Source: Abelmoschus esculentus (Eukaryota > Streptophyta > Magnoliopsida > Malvales > Malvaceae). Taken from it: a stretch of 64,000 nucleotides of DNA. Where the stretch lies: positions 3,317,501 through 3,381,500 of the forward strand of contig JAUCBN010000021.1 in the NCBI GenBank assembly GCA_035048815.1, given 5' to 3'. Positions within the stretch are counted from its first letter, which is position 1, and each line of letters begins with the position of its first letter. Shown here one piece after another: positions 23,418 through 36,500 of the stretch. Below the pieces are notes generated by a model. The model saw nothing but the letters and a program-made list of their open reading frames with translations, was not told the origin of the DNA and made no database searches. The translations under genes were made by a program, and so were the position numbers.

Positions 23418-26400
23418 AACAGCGGTATCTGGTGCAAAAAATGAGAAGAAAGCAGCAAAAGGGATGCTGGGTTTTGACTCACCATTACCAATTACCAACA
23501 TACTGTAAATTCCTAGTTACACCCTCAATTTATGGTTTCAATCATCTATCATCTCGTATTCTCGTTGTTCACTTCCATCTGTTTTCTCTTGAAATGATCA
23601 ATTTGCAGTTATATTCATATCTTCCTCTATTCGAATCTTGATTGCCTTTATCTTTCCACTATTTCTTATTATGTAATCAAATGTTGTTACATCTAAGTTT
23701 CACTGGAGTTCTTGAAATAAATCTTCGATTCATTTAATATAGTATTTTATCGAAGACCAAATCTTAACATCATAGAATCAAACGTTCTGTAGGTAGGATT
23801 TTCTTTTGATGTGTTGCAAGGGAGTGTAGACAATTAGTGCTTTGGTGGCTAAAGTTGTTCGGCTTTGATGATTACCACGAGAAAGAGCCTTTTCTAGGAT
23901 AACAATATATTCAAATACTATTCTGCGTTTTAACGAAGTTATTTTGGAAGAATAGATCTCTTAATCCAGATTTGGGATTTTTCGGAAATCGTACAACTGT
24001 AAATTGGTTTTTGATGTCATCACATGATATCGGTTTAATATTCTGATGTGCATTAAATAACATTTCTGTGCAATACATGTCTAATAACTTCTTATGAAAT
24101 AAATAAGGCCGCAAATTAGGTGTTTTTACAATTTTCTTGCTTGTCATTGCTTTCCTGATTACTTATCTTGTAATCTGATTTTCAGCTGCGCTGAGGGGAA
24201 GTACGATCCCCCGTTCCCTGTTTCAAATTTTGGGACATTTGACCAATCTGTTGGATTTCGCCTAGAGGATGCTGTTAACCAGAGTGCAAGTATGCATTCA
24301 GTAATTTACACCTTAAAAATCATAATTGGAGCAATCATTTATAAATATTTTATTTTTTACGGACAAAAAGTTAGCTCTTGTACGCCCTTGAATAGTCTTA
24401 CATAGGATGCATGAAATACCTAAATGTCACATGACATGTCCCATGAATGCAGCAGCATCAGCATGATTTCTTGGTTGCAGCACAAGCACCTTTCTCGAGT
24501 TATATATTTATCATCTTGTATCAATATGCAATACATTTTCTTTTTCTCCTTAATTATCTCCTTAATAGTGTTAGTCTTCAACTAGATTTCTGAATTCTGA
24601 TCAATATTTTGAAGACATTGGTAACGAGTAGAAAGACATTTCTGCTTTATATCTCTGTCAAGGATTTGATATGAAATGTGTCCATGCAGATACTGTGTTT
24701 GATTCAACAAAAGTAAGTCTCCACGAAGTTCCTACTGATCACGACCATATTGGCAGTTCAGATAAGGTGGATTTTGTTTCTCTTATCATGTAATTAGCTA
24801 GTTTTTAGAGTGTTTACTAATTTAATTTTCTTCTCCTTATTGCCTGAAGCAGCCTTCAACTTCATTTACTGAATATCCATCCGCCACCCAAGTTGAATCT
24901 CTAAGGTTGCAGTTAGAAAAAGGTCAACAAATAAATCCAGCCTCGATACCTAGTTGTAATACAGAGAACTGGGGAGAATCCAATATGGCTGATGGTAGTC
25001 CAAAGACTGATATCTCAACGGATGCGGATACCGATGAAAAAAATCAGAGGGTATGCTTTATTTCCTATCCCTATACGTTTAATTTAATAGACCTTTTTTG
25101 AATATTTTGGATAGTATCGGTATTGTGGTTCTAGTTGAGCACATTTGTGTAATATGAGCCACCTAGCCAAGCTCATGCAGTGCGACTAGTTTTTGATGTT
25201 GTTAATCGTATTCTTGCGTGTCTAACATTTTACTGCTTGCAGTTTGATAGAGGAAAATCTAGTGCTTTAGTTGCAGTTTCTGATTCTAGTGACAGATCGA
25301 AGGGTAATTTGGATCAGAAGGTCAGATAGTTTATCTTATTTGCATGGCTAATAGCTAGTAATAATTTGGTCATATCATTGATAATATTGTATTTTACAGA
25401 CTCTGCGTAGACTTGCTCAAAATCGTGAGGCTGCTAGAAAAAGTCGATTGAGGAAGAAAGTATGTCTTCTCCCTTAACTTTAGTTATATATTCAACTTTC
25501 CTTTAAATATTTTGTAATTGTTTGTTTTGTTAATTTCCATCTCAAGACTTCTATGGCGTCTAATTGGTAGAATAAGCAAGCCTTCCACTTGATTTTCTAG
25601 GGATTTGGATCTAGTTGAAGATAACACTGGCCAGATAGACTCCTAATAGTTGACCTTAGAAGAAAGATCCACATATTGCATATTGCTATAGTACCTTTTT
25701 CATGGTTCCGGAAAGATTTGAGTATAGTAGAATTTAAGTGTTTCACTGTTTCTCCTTCCTTTATATATGCATCTCCTTGCTTTCAATTTAGGGTAAAATA
25801 CCAAAATGGTAACTGAATTTTGTCAAATAAACAAAACGGTAACCAAACTTTAAAATGTTTTGTAACAAAATGGTATCTCGGCCGTTAAAGGCCATTAACA
25901 GGGTAACGTTGCAATCATAACTATCTAAATCAATCGAACACCTTGAACCAACCATAAATGTATCAGATCGAACTAGTAAAATACGCTAACAATTTGGGTG
26001 TGTTGATTGCCTATTCCACATGCATAAACTCCTGTATTGATTAAATCACATTTTTTTCTATGTCTTGGTATTTCCTTAAGTATGAAGCACATTTGTTTGA
26101 ACTAGATTGATTGAATATATAAACATAGAAGACTAAATGTGATATTATCCAAATTTCTATAATTGCAAAGTTACCCCTTTAATGGTCGAGTTACCATTTT
26201 GTTACAAAACATAAAGTTTAATTACCATTTCGTAACATTTGAAAGTTCGGTTACAATTTTGTTTTTTAACAAAGTTCAGTGAACATTTTAGTACTTTACC
26301 CTTCAGTTTATAATGATTGGGTAATTAGAGTTCGATTTTGACAATGAGTGCGGCTATTTTCTCGCATTCTTTTGGCCGGATTCTTATTTTAGTCTTTGAG

Positions 26401-28241
26401 AAAGTCCGGCATGCTTTGTTTTACATGGAGATCAAATTAAATCTCCTACATTGAGTACGTTATCCGTTTTTCTCCTACAGGCATATGTGCAACAGCTGGA
26501 GAGTAGTCGTTTGAAGTTGACACAATTAGAGCAGGAGCTTCAGCGGGCAAGGCAGCAGGTTAGACTTGGTACTTCATCAGTTCATGGACTGTTCATGCAG
26601 TTTATTAAGTTTCTTATTCAAGTATGTACAATTGGACGTTGCCTTTATGTGCAGGGTATCTTCATATCAAGCTCTGGAGATCAGAGCCAATCAATGGGCG
26701 GAAATGGTAATGGGTCAGTTTTTTTAATCTATTTTGCATGAACGGAAAAGATATGTGTATGAGGAGTCCGAGTTCTGTGATTGACCATATTCATTTTCTA
26801 AGACCTTGCTATGTTGCTCTGGTTCTTCATTTTTCTCGAAATACTCATGCTGGATACCCATGTCCGGAACATATTTGGACATCGGCATGGGGAAATTAGA
26901 AAATTTAAACATTCCTATCTCAATAAATGAATATTTTGGAGACTTAAACACTCTAGTCTGAGTAGCATAATTGACATGTGATCATGGCTTTTGATGGTGT
27001 TATGGGGTATCGTCCCAAAATTTTTTGTTTGCATTTCGTATGTAACCATGTATTTATGTGTTTCTCTATGCGTTTTGTTCACTTATTTTCTCTGCAGGTG
27101 CCATGGCATTTGATGTAGAATATGCACGGTGGTTAGAAGAGCAAAATCGACAAATTAATGATCTGAGAACGGCTGTAAATTCTCATGCAAGCGATGCAGA
27201 ACTTCGTATTATTGTTGATGGCGTAATGGCTCACTATGATGAAATTTTCAGGTTGAAAAGCAATGCAGCTAAGGCTGATGTTTTCCATTTGTTGTCAGGA
27301 ATGTGGAAAACGCCGGCCGAGCGGTGTTTCTTATGGCTGGGTGGTTTTCGTTCATCTGAGCTTCTAAAGGTAGTTCATCCAAGTCTGCCTCTAAACTTCT
27401 CAAGGATGGTGTGGACAAACTCCATATTTTCTCTGTTTTTTTTTCCTTTTAGATTATTTGTTATTTGTCGGTTCAGATACCGTTATATTGATTTGTATGC
27501 TGTGTCTGAGTTCTGTTTTCTTCTATATATTCGTTATCGAATTCAATGTTTATTCTCGCAGCTTCTCGTAAGCCAAATGGAGCCTTTGACAGAGCAACAG
27601 TTGGCTGGAATTGGCAACTTACAGCAATCCTCCCAACAGGCTGAAGATGCATTATCTCAAGGGATGGAGGCATTGCAGCAGTCTCTAGCCGAGACATTGT
27701 TGACCGGATCTTTAGGCTCATCGGGATCATCTGGGACCGAGAATGTGGCGAACTACATGGGTCAAATGGCCATGGCCATGGGGAAGCTAGGGACCCTCGA
27801 GGGGTTTATCCGTCAGGTAATGAGTTATTTCTTATTCTTCAGTTTCTCATTCGATTCTTTTGCCCGAAGTACATAACTTGCTAGTGTTGGCTGACATGAA
27901 GAGATGAAACCCGAAAGATGTTATCGAGTCGGTTTCAGTTTCGGATACCAACTCGGAATGCTGATATTATTTTTTACTAGGCTACGAACTGTTTCTTATT
28001 TTCGATCTGATTTGTGAAGAATTTTGGTATATATTGCAATTCAAAAACTGGTCTTTCGTGTTCCGAAAGTCTGATATAGGTTATACATCACCAGGCTGAC
28101 AATCTTCGGCAGCAGACTCTACAACAAATGCACCGGATATTGACAACCCGCCAGTCCGCTCGAGCATTGCTTGCGATACATGATTATTTCTCGAGATTAC
28201 GGGCTCTTAGTTCCCTCTGGCTCGCTCGACCACGAGACTGA
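23407..28241 (+). CDS. TGA-class bZIP transcription factor (TGA2/HBP-1b-like, long N-terminus)
   Basis: Eleven coding exons join in frame to 472 aa: 23407-23504, 24186-24289, 24690-24766, 24853-25050, 25243-25320, 25400-25459, 26481-26558, 26655-26706, 27098-27369, 27562-27816 and 28095-28241. The bZIP basic region QNREAARKSRLRKK is at residues 192-205, followed by the leucine zipper to about 231. The DOG1/TGA domain fills about 250-465 and includes GMWKTPAERCFLWLGGFR. TGA factors bind TGACG (as-1) elements and work with NPR1-type cofactors in salicylate and detoxification responses in the nucleus. The 137 residues before MADGSPKTDISTD match long TGA2-like forms (FGTFDQSVGFRLEDAV). The first exon is inferred from phase and a GTAAAT donor and is the least certain part. 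M138 could serve as an alternative start, as in short TGA2/5/6. Confidence 0.92.
25791..26301. mobile_element. Non-autonomous Mutator-like element in TGA intron 6
   Basis: Terminal inverted repeats of roughly 150 bases start GGGTAAAATACCAAAATGGT on the left and mirror GGGTAAAGTACTAAAATG on the right. Flanking 9-mers TTCAATTTA (25782-25790) and TTCAGTTTA (26302-26310) differ at one base, as expected of an old 9-bp target duplication. There is no transposase frame. It lies wholly within the intron 25460-26480. Confidence 0.8.
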
Positions 28242-30160
28242 AAATGCCCCCATTGTGTTTTGACTGTTCCAATGTATTTAACTGATATAGGTCCTTTCGA
28301 CCCGACAATGTCGGAATATATATTTTCGATCAGGCACCGGCAGCAGCATTAGACCTAATTAGCTCATCTTTCAGTCTAAAACTTGAGTTTCAGTTTCGGT
28401 AATCCTGGTGATGTGTTGCCTTTTTAGTGAACTGGTTACAGTCATATGTACATTTTACTCGAACTCCAAAATCGAATTTGCCATCTACATCTATTACCGC
28501 GATGATAATCTATCATCGTCGAGACATTTTATTTTCGAACATGACACGATGATTAGAACATAACGTGAAATGGTTCGAGTGTTGGATACGAATAATGGTG
28601 TTGTTGAATCTGTTAAGTTTGATCCCATGAATATCTTTATTGCATTATGCCTGGAGGAAAGACGAAGAAAGAACATTATGGCATAAAATGAATGTTATAA
28701 CCATTAGTGGTGTTTAACCGGTTCGGTTAACGGTCGAATCAATTAATTAAAATTTATTAATCGAAATTCTTTTTTTTTAACTGTTAATTATTTTTTTAAA
28801 AATTTTAACTAAACAAAGTTTGATTAATTCGATTGGTTTTAAATTAATTCAAAATTGTTACAAGTTGTTGGATAAAATACACAAAAAATCATTAAATTAT
28901 ATTAGAATGATTTTTTAGTCTTGAATTTTTAAATATTATTAAAATTGGTCATTACAAGTTATAAATTATTTATTTATTTTTAAATTAATGACCATTTTTG
29001 TTAGATTTATGTTGATTTGATATAACTAAAACATTCGTTAAGGATCAAATTGTAAAAATTTATAAATTTATGAAATTAATTTAATTTGTTAAAATATGTT
29101 CTAAAATTGTATTCCAAACAAATTTTAAAGTTAAAATTATGTTTTATTTTTCAAAATTACGAAACCTCTTCAAAGGTTTTGAAACCTATTCGATGAACTT
29201 CAATACAAAATTTTCGGTAAACTTTTAGGTTTCGAAACTGTCTGAGTTTCGAAACCTGATCATACTTCTTTCAACAACTACATTTTGTATGAAATTTCAG
29301 TTGATGATTTTAAAATCATTCGAAAGATTTTAAAATTTTTATACAGATAAACCATGAAATACTCGATTTTAATGACTTTTAACGACTCTTTCCTAAAATA
29401 TCTCATAACGATTAAAAAATTAAAAAGCATACAAAATTGATCTTCAAATAGTATTGAAACATAAAAAAGATGAATTAGTGGGTATATCAAAAATTTTTAA
29501 TACGATAATTAAGACAATAAATATAAACTTTATTGAGAGAGTCGAACCACTCTAAACCTTCTCGTAGTTTTATTTTCTTTACGTTTAATTTTCTTTATTT
29601 AAAAAAATTAATAATTTACCTCTCTTGACTATATTCGGCAATCATTATATTCAATACTTTTATAATATTATAATAAATTTAATAATAGTCAATAAAGATA
29701 AAGTATGATAATCATTTTATAATATATATTTTATTTTTAATAATCACTTTATAACCTTTAAAAATTAATTGACTATATATATAATATATATAATATTTAA
29801 TATATTTTAATTTTGATTAATTTAATTAATTAAAATTTAAAATCAATCATATTTAAAATTATCTGATCAATTTAAATTTGATCGACTAATTTAATTAAAA
29901 CCCAATTTTTCATATATCTAATAACCATCGATATTTGATTTTTTAATTAATATTTTTATAAATAAAAAAAAACCCAATTTTTTATATATCTAATAACGAT
30001 TGGTATTCGATTTTTTAATTAATATTTTTATAAATAGAAAATAAATATTCAATCTTTTAATCAATCTATCTTATATCAAATATCACAAATATCTATTACA
30101 AGACACTTAAAAAACTGATTATTAATAATTTATTCTGTTATAAATAAATATCGGGCCTTG
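28242..30160. other. Intergenic DNA between TGA and BRR2 genes
   Basis: TGA 3' flank to about 28.68 kb, then a fragment related to the GGTTCGGTTAA-type elements of the 50-kb region (28.70-28.87 kb), AT-rich filler, and a 72-bp direct duplication at about 29.90-30.04 kb. No gene was seen. Confidence 0.5.
29900..30042. repeat. 72-bp tandem duplication
   Basis: CCCAATTTTT, then ATATATCTAATAAC, begins at 29901 and again at 29973 with few changes. Confidence 0.8.
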
Positions 30161-30163
30161 CTT

Positions 30164-30188
30164 AAACCCTAAAACAAAAGTAAGCCCA
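30164..30188. promoter_or_regulatory. Telo-box plus site II-like motif in the BRR2 promoter
   Basis: AAACCCTAA at 30164-30172 is a perfect telo-box. AGCCCA at 30183-30188 is TGGGCT on the other strand, a site II element. The pair is typical of promoters of plant genes active in dividing cells. Confidence 0.55.
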
Positions 30189-30291
30189 ATAACAAAGCTT
30201 CAACCAATCAAATCGGCCTGAACAGATGAAAAACCCTTACAAGATCGCAGCTTTACCATTTCAAAGCCGGTTCGATTGGATCTAATCTCAC

Positions 30292-30298
30292 TATATAT
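30292..30298 (+). promoter_or_regulatory. Possible TATA box of BRR2
   Basis: TATATAT sits about 235 bases before the ATG. It would give a start of transcription near 30.33 kb, ahead of the leader intron. Confidence 0.4.
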
Positions 30299-30405
30299 GT
30301 CCGAACACAGTTGAAATTCGATAAAATTAACCACAAATTAAAAGAAAAATCAGAAAGTTTTAATCTTGCAGCCGGGAACTGAAATCTCTAAAGCGATTTT
30401 CGTTT

Positions 30406-30494
30406 GTAAGTGTTTCTCTCTGTTTTACATTTCTCTGTTTCTATACTAGCTTGGGCTTTTGGTTTTCTGAATTCGTTTTCAATTGTTTTTTTAG
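30406..30494 (+). other. Intron in the BRR2 5' untranslated region
   Basis: GTAAGT donor at 30406 and a T-rich ATTGTTTTTTTAG acceptor at 30494 define an 89-bp intron 31 bases before the ATG. Confidence 0.6.
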
Positions 30495-30525
30495 GGTTCT
30501 CGGTGTTTGATTTGAGTTTGTGGTA

Positions 30526-33500
30526 ATGGCTAATCTGGGAGGTGGTGCGGAGGCACACGCTCGTTTCAAGCAGTATGAATATAGGGCTAATTCTAGTTTA
30601 GTTCTTACAACTGATTCTAGGCCTCGTGATACTCATGAACCGACTGGAGAGCCGGAATCTCTCTGGGGAAAGATTGACCCTAGGTCGTTTGGTGACCGTG
30701 TTTATAAAGGTAGGCCGCCGGAGTTGGACGAGAAGCTTAAGAAGTCTAAGAAGAAGAAAGAACGTGACCCGCTCACTGAGCCAGTTCCGGTTAGGCAAAG
30801 TAAGAGGCGTAAATTGCGGGAGGAGAGTGTTTTGACTGTTACGGAGGAAGGGGTTTATCAGCCGAAAACAAAGGAGACTAGGGCGGCTTATGAGGCTATG
30901 TTGAGTTTGATTCAGCAGCAGTTGGGTGGACAGCCGCTTAATATAGTTAGTGGTGCGGCTGATGAGATTTTGGCTGTGCTTAAGAATGAAGGGATTAAGA
31001 ATCCAGATAAGAAAAAGGAGATTGAGAAGTTGTTGAATCCTATCCCGAGTCAGGTTTTCGATCAGCTTGTTTCGATTGGGAAGTTGATTACAGATTATCA
31101 AGATGGTGGTGATGGAGCTGGGGGTTCTGCTGCAAATGGGGATGAAGGTCTTGATGATGATGTGGGGGTGGCGGTTGAGTTTGAAGAAAATGAAGACGAG
31201 GAAGAGGAAAGTGATCTCGATATGGTGCCAGAGGATGAGGATGAGGATGAGGATGATGACGGGGTTGACAATGGTTCTGGGGCTATGCAAATGGGTGGTG
31301 GAATTGATGATGATGATATGCATGAGGCTAATGAGGGGATGAATCTGAATGTCCAGGACATTGATGCTTATTGGCTTCAGAGGAAGATCTCCCAGGCTTA
31401 TGATCAACAAATTGACCCGCAACAGTGTCAAAAGCTTGCTGAAGAGGTGCTTAAGATTCTTGCTGAGGGTGATGATAGGGAGGTTGAGACCAAGCTATTG
31501 GTGCATCTGCAGTTCGATAAGTTTAGTCTTATTAAATATCTTCTTCGTAACCGGCTTAAGGTTGTATGGTGCACACGCTTGGCTAGGGCTGAAGACCAGG
31601 AAGAGAGGAAAAAGATTGAGGAGGAAATGATGAACTTAGGTCCGGATTTGGCTGCAATTCTTGAGCAGTTGCATGCCACTAGGGCAACAGCAAAAGAAAG
31701 GCAGAAGAACTTGGAGAAGAGTATTAGAGAAGAGGCACGCCGATTAAAGGATGAAAGTGGTGGAGATGGGGACAGGGAAAGGAAAGGTCTTGCTGACAGA
31801 GACTCTGACGGTGGTTGGCTGAATGGTCAGCGCCAGTTGCTTGATCTGGACAGTATTGCTTTCGAACAGGGTGGTCTTTTGATGGCAAATAAAAAATGTG
31901 ATCTTCCTGTGGGTTCTTACAGGCATCATAGCAAGGGTTATGAAGAAGTCCATGTACCAGCATTGAAGGCCAAACCATTGGAATCGAATGAGAGGCTTGT
32001 AAAGATATCTGAGATGCCAGACTGGGCTCAACCAGCGTTCAAAGGGATGCAACAGTTGAACAGGGTTCAGAGCAGAGTGTATGAATCTGCCCTTTTTTCT
32101 GCTGATAACATCCTACTGTGTGCTCCAACCGGGGCTGGAAAAACTAATGTTGCTGTACTCACCATACTGCAACAACTTGCCTTGAATATGAATTCTGATG
32201 GTTCAATTAACCACAGTGACTACAAGATTGTGTATGTGGCACCTATGAAGGCCTTGGTAGCTGAAGTTGTTGGTAATCTTTCTCATCGTTTAGAGGCATA
32301 TGGTGTGACTGTCCGGGAGCTTAGTGGAGACCAGACACTGACTCGCCAACAAATTGAGGAGACCCAGATTATTGTGACAACTCCTGAGAAATGGGATATT
32401 ATTACCAGGAAGTCTGGAGATCGTACATACACACAGCTTGTAAAGCTTCTTATTATTGATGAGATTCATCTACTTCATGATAATAGAGGGCCTGTGCTCG
32501 AAAGTATTGTTGCTAGGACTAATCGGCAAATTGAAACCACGAGAGAGCATATCCGATTGGTTGGGCTGTCAGCTACACTTCCTAACTTTGAAGATGTTGG
32601 ATTATTTTTGCGCGTTGATCTTGAAAAAGGACTGTTTCATTTTGACAACAGCTACAGACCTGTCCCACTCTCTCAGCAGTATATTGGAATCACTGTGAAG
32701 AAGCCTCTGCAGAGGTTCCAGTTGATGAATGATATTTGTTACGAAAAGGTAATGGCAGTGGCTGGGAAGCATCAAGTCCTTATTTTTGTTCATTCAAGGA
32801 AGGAAACTGCGAAGACAGCCCGAGCTGTACGAGACACTGCTCTTGCTAATGATACCCTTAGTAGATTCTTGAAAGAGGATGCTGCTAGTCGAGAGATTCT
32901 CCAAAGTCATACAGATATGGTTAAAAGCAATGACCTCAAGGATCTGCTGCCTTATGGTTTTGCGATCCATCATGCTGGGTTGGCAAGGACTGATCGTCAA
33001 ATTGTTGAAGAACTCTTTGCAGATGGGCATGTACAAGTGTTGGTATCAACTGCAACGCTTGCTTGGGGTGTGAACTTGCCTGCTCATACAGTCATAATTA
33101 AAGGGACTCAGATTTACAGCCCAGAAAAAGGAGCATGGACTGAGCTAAGTCCTCTAGATGTAATGCAGATGCTGGGGCGTGCTGGGAGGCCTCAATATGA
33201 TTCATATGGGGAAGGTATCATCATCACCGGCCACAGTGAACTACAGTACTACCTTTCATTGATGAATCAGCAGCTTCCTATTGAGAGTCAGTTTATTTCC
33301 AAACTGGCTGATCAGTTGAATGCTGAAATTGTTCTTGGAACTGTTCAGAATGCAAGGGAAGCCTGCAATTGGATTGGATACACATACTTGTATATTCGAA
33401 TGGTGCGGAATCCCCCACTCTATGGCTTACCAGCTGATGTTCTTGCAGGAGATGTAACTTTGGATGAGAGGAGGGCTGATTTGGTAAGCCTACATTTTTT

Positions 33501-36500
33501 AGTAGACACTATTATTTTTAAAACGTGCATGCTACTATAAATTTTTATTTTGTTGTGGTACTCTTTTTTTGTCGTCTTGCATGCACATGTGGTTTAGTTG
33601 AGCATTCTGTTAATTTTCTGTATTTAACTCGGACTTTTTTACTTTGGGAGTTTAGAATAACTTTATTTATAACTAACTTGTTTGCATATAGAATTTTTGC
33701 CATGTGACTGGTAAAGCCCATCCTGTTGCTAGTTTCGGTTGCTGCTGCATTTGGTTTTAGTATTCACATTCTTGATTGAGAATATAGAAATTATTTAAAT
33801 TGGAGAATTTGATTGCTAATAAATTTGTTATTAAGATATGAAAAATAAACATAAATATCATACAATCATTTGAATCTTCAAAATTTGTTGTTTCAGTTTG
33901 CTGTGAAGTCTTTGTTAGTTATTCTCTTTCCGTTTCCTTTTTGGTCAGATTCATTCTGCTGCAACTATCTTGGACAAGAATAATTTGGTGAAGTATGATA
34001 GAAAAAGTGGGTACTTCCAAGTGACTGATTTGGGTCGTATTGCTAGCTACTACTATATAAGTCATGGAACAATCTCCACATATAATGAGCATTTGAAGCC
34101 AACGATGGGGGATATAGAGCTCTGTAGGCTGTTTTCACTTAGTGAAGAGTTCAAGTATGTGACAGTCAGACAAGATGAGAAGATGGAGCTGGCAAAGCTT
34201 TTGGACCGTGTTCCCATTCCAATAAAGGAAAGCTTGGAAGAGCCTAGTGCAAAAATCAATGTTTTGCTGCAAGCTTATATCTCACAGTTAAAGCTTGAAG
34301 GGCTTTCGTTGACATCAGACATGGTCTACATAACTCAGAGTGCTGGACGTCTTATCCGAGCACTTTTTGAGATTGTCTTGAAAAGAGGTTGGGCACAGTT
34401 GGCTGAGAAAGCTTTAAACTTGTGTAAAATGGTTACCAAGAGGATGTGGAATGTTCAGACACCGCTGCGGCAATTCAATGGCATCCCTAATGAAATTCTT
34501 ATGAAGCTGGAGAAGAAAGATTTGACCTGGGATAGATATTATGATTTGTCATCACAGGAGATTGGTGAGCTGATTCGTTTCCCTAAAATGGGTAGAACAC
34601 TTCACAGGTTCATTCACCAGTTCCCTAAACTAAACCTTGCAGCCCATGTTCAGCCAATTACACGCACCGTCTTGAGAGTTGAACTTACAATAACACCAGA
34701 TTTTCAGTGGGAGGATAAGGTTCATGGGTATGTGGAGCCATTTTGGGTGATTATTGAGGATAATGATGGCGAGTATATTCTTCACCATGAGTACTTTTTG
34801 CTGAAGAAACAGTATATTGATGAGGACCACACTTTGAACTTCACAGTGCCGATTTATGAACCATTGCCACCTCAATATTTCATACGTGTTGTCTCAGATA
34901 AATGGTTGGGGTCCCAGACTGTTCTACCTATCTCTTTCAGGCACCTTATTCTGCCAGAGAAGTATCCTCCACCAACTGAGCTATTGGATTTACAGCCCCT
35001 TCCTGTTACTGCATTGAGGAATCCATCTTATGAGGCTTTATATAAAGATTTTAAGCATTTTAATCCTGTTCAAACTCAAGTCTTCACTGTTCTGTATAAT
35101 ACAGATGACAATGTTCTAGTGGCTGCACCAACAGGGAGTGGGAAGACCATATGTGCTGAGTTTGCTATATTAAGGAATCATCAAAAAGGACCTGATAGTA
35201 CCATGCGAGTAGTGTATGTTGCACCGCTTGAAGCTATTGCCAAGGAGCGGTACCGTGATTGGGAGAGAAAGTTCGGCAACGGTCTTGGAATGCGGGTGGT
35301 TGAGTTGACTGGGGAATTGACAATGGACCTGAAATTGCTCGAGAAAGGTCAAATAATCATCAGTACTCCTGAGAAATGGGATGCTCTTTCTCGTCGCTGG
35401 AAACAGAGGAAGTATGTTCAGCAGGTCAGTCTTTTCATTGTTGATGAGCTTCACTTGATTGGTGGTCAAGGTGGTCCTGTGTTGGAGGTGATCGTCTCCA
35501 GGATGAGATATATTGCTAGTCAGGTTGAGAAGAAGATTCGGATTGTGACTCTTTCAACTTCTCTTGCAAATGCCAAGGACCTTGGAGAGTGGATAGGAGC
35601 TACTTCTCATGGGCTTTTCAATTTCCCTCCTGGAGTTCGTCCTGTACCACTAGAAATTCACATTCAAGGGGTGGATATAGCCAATTTTGAAGCAAGGATG
35701 CAAGCGATGACTAAACCCACTTACACTTCCATTGTCCAACATGCCAAAGGTGGGAAGCCAGCTATTGTGTTTGTTCCTACAAGGAAGCATGTTAGACTCA
35801 CTGCTGTGGACCTAATGAGTTACTCCAAAGTGGATAATGAAGCAAAGCCAACTTTCCGCTTGCGATCTGCTGAAGAACTTCAGCCTTTCGTTGACAAGAT
35901 TAGTGAACAAACATTGAGAGCCACTCTAGAACATGGAGTTGGGTACTTGCATGAGGGTTTAAGCAGTTTGGATCAAGAAGTTGTTTCCCAGCTCTTTGAA
36001 GCTGGGTGGATTCAGGTTTGTGTTATGAGCAGTGGGTTATGTTGGGGTGTTCCATTATCAGCACACTTGGTGGTTGTAATGGGTACTCAATATTATGATG
36101 GGAGAGAGAATGCTCACACTGATTACCCAGTTACAGATTTGTTGCAGATGATGGGCCATGCAAGTCGTCCTCTTCTTGATAATTCTGGAAAATGTGTTAT
36201 CCTTTGTCATGCCCCTCGTAAAGAGTATTACAAGAAGTTCTTGTACGAAGCATTCCCTGTTGAAAGCCATTTACACCATTTTCTACATGATAACTTCAAT
36301 GCGGAAATTGTTGCAACAGTTATTGAGAACAAGCAAGATGCTGTGGATTATCTTACATGGACTTTCATGTATAGGAGGCTTACTCAAAATCCAAATTACT
36401 ACAATCTCCAGGGAGTAAGTCACAGGCATCTCTCTGATCACCTTTCGGAACTTGTTGAGAACACATTAAATGATTTGGAAGCAAGTAAATGCATTACTAT

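Noticed and set aside
23441..23641. Frame starting MRRKQQKGCWVLTHHY as the TGA N-terminus
   Set aside because: It cannot join exon 2 in the frame that encodes the conserved FGTFDQSVGFRLEDAV; the frame from 23407 can.
30598..31431. 277-codon open frame on the minus strand
   Set aside because: It is an antisense shadow of the first BRR2 exon; composition and frame follow BRR2 codon usage and it has no family features.
33525..33707. 60-codon frame in the BRR2 intron
   Set aside because: It starts at a non-ATG codon inside a 465-bp intron with good GTAAGC and TTTTTGGTCAG borders.
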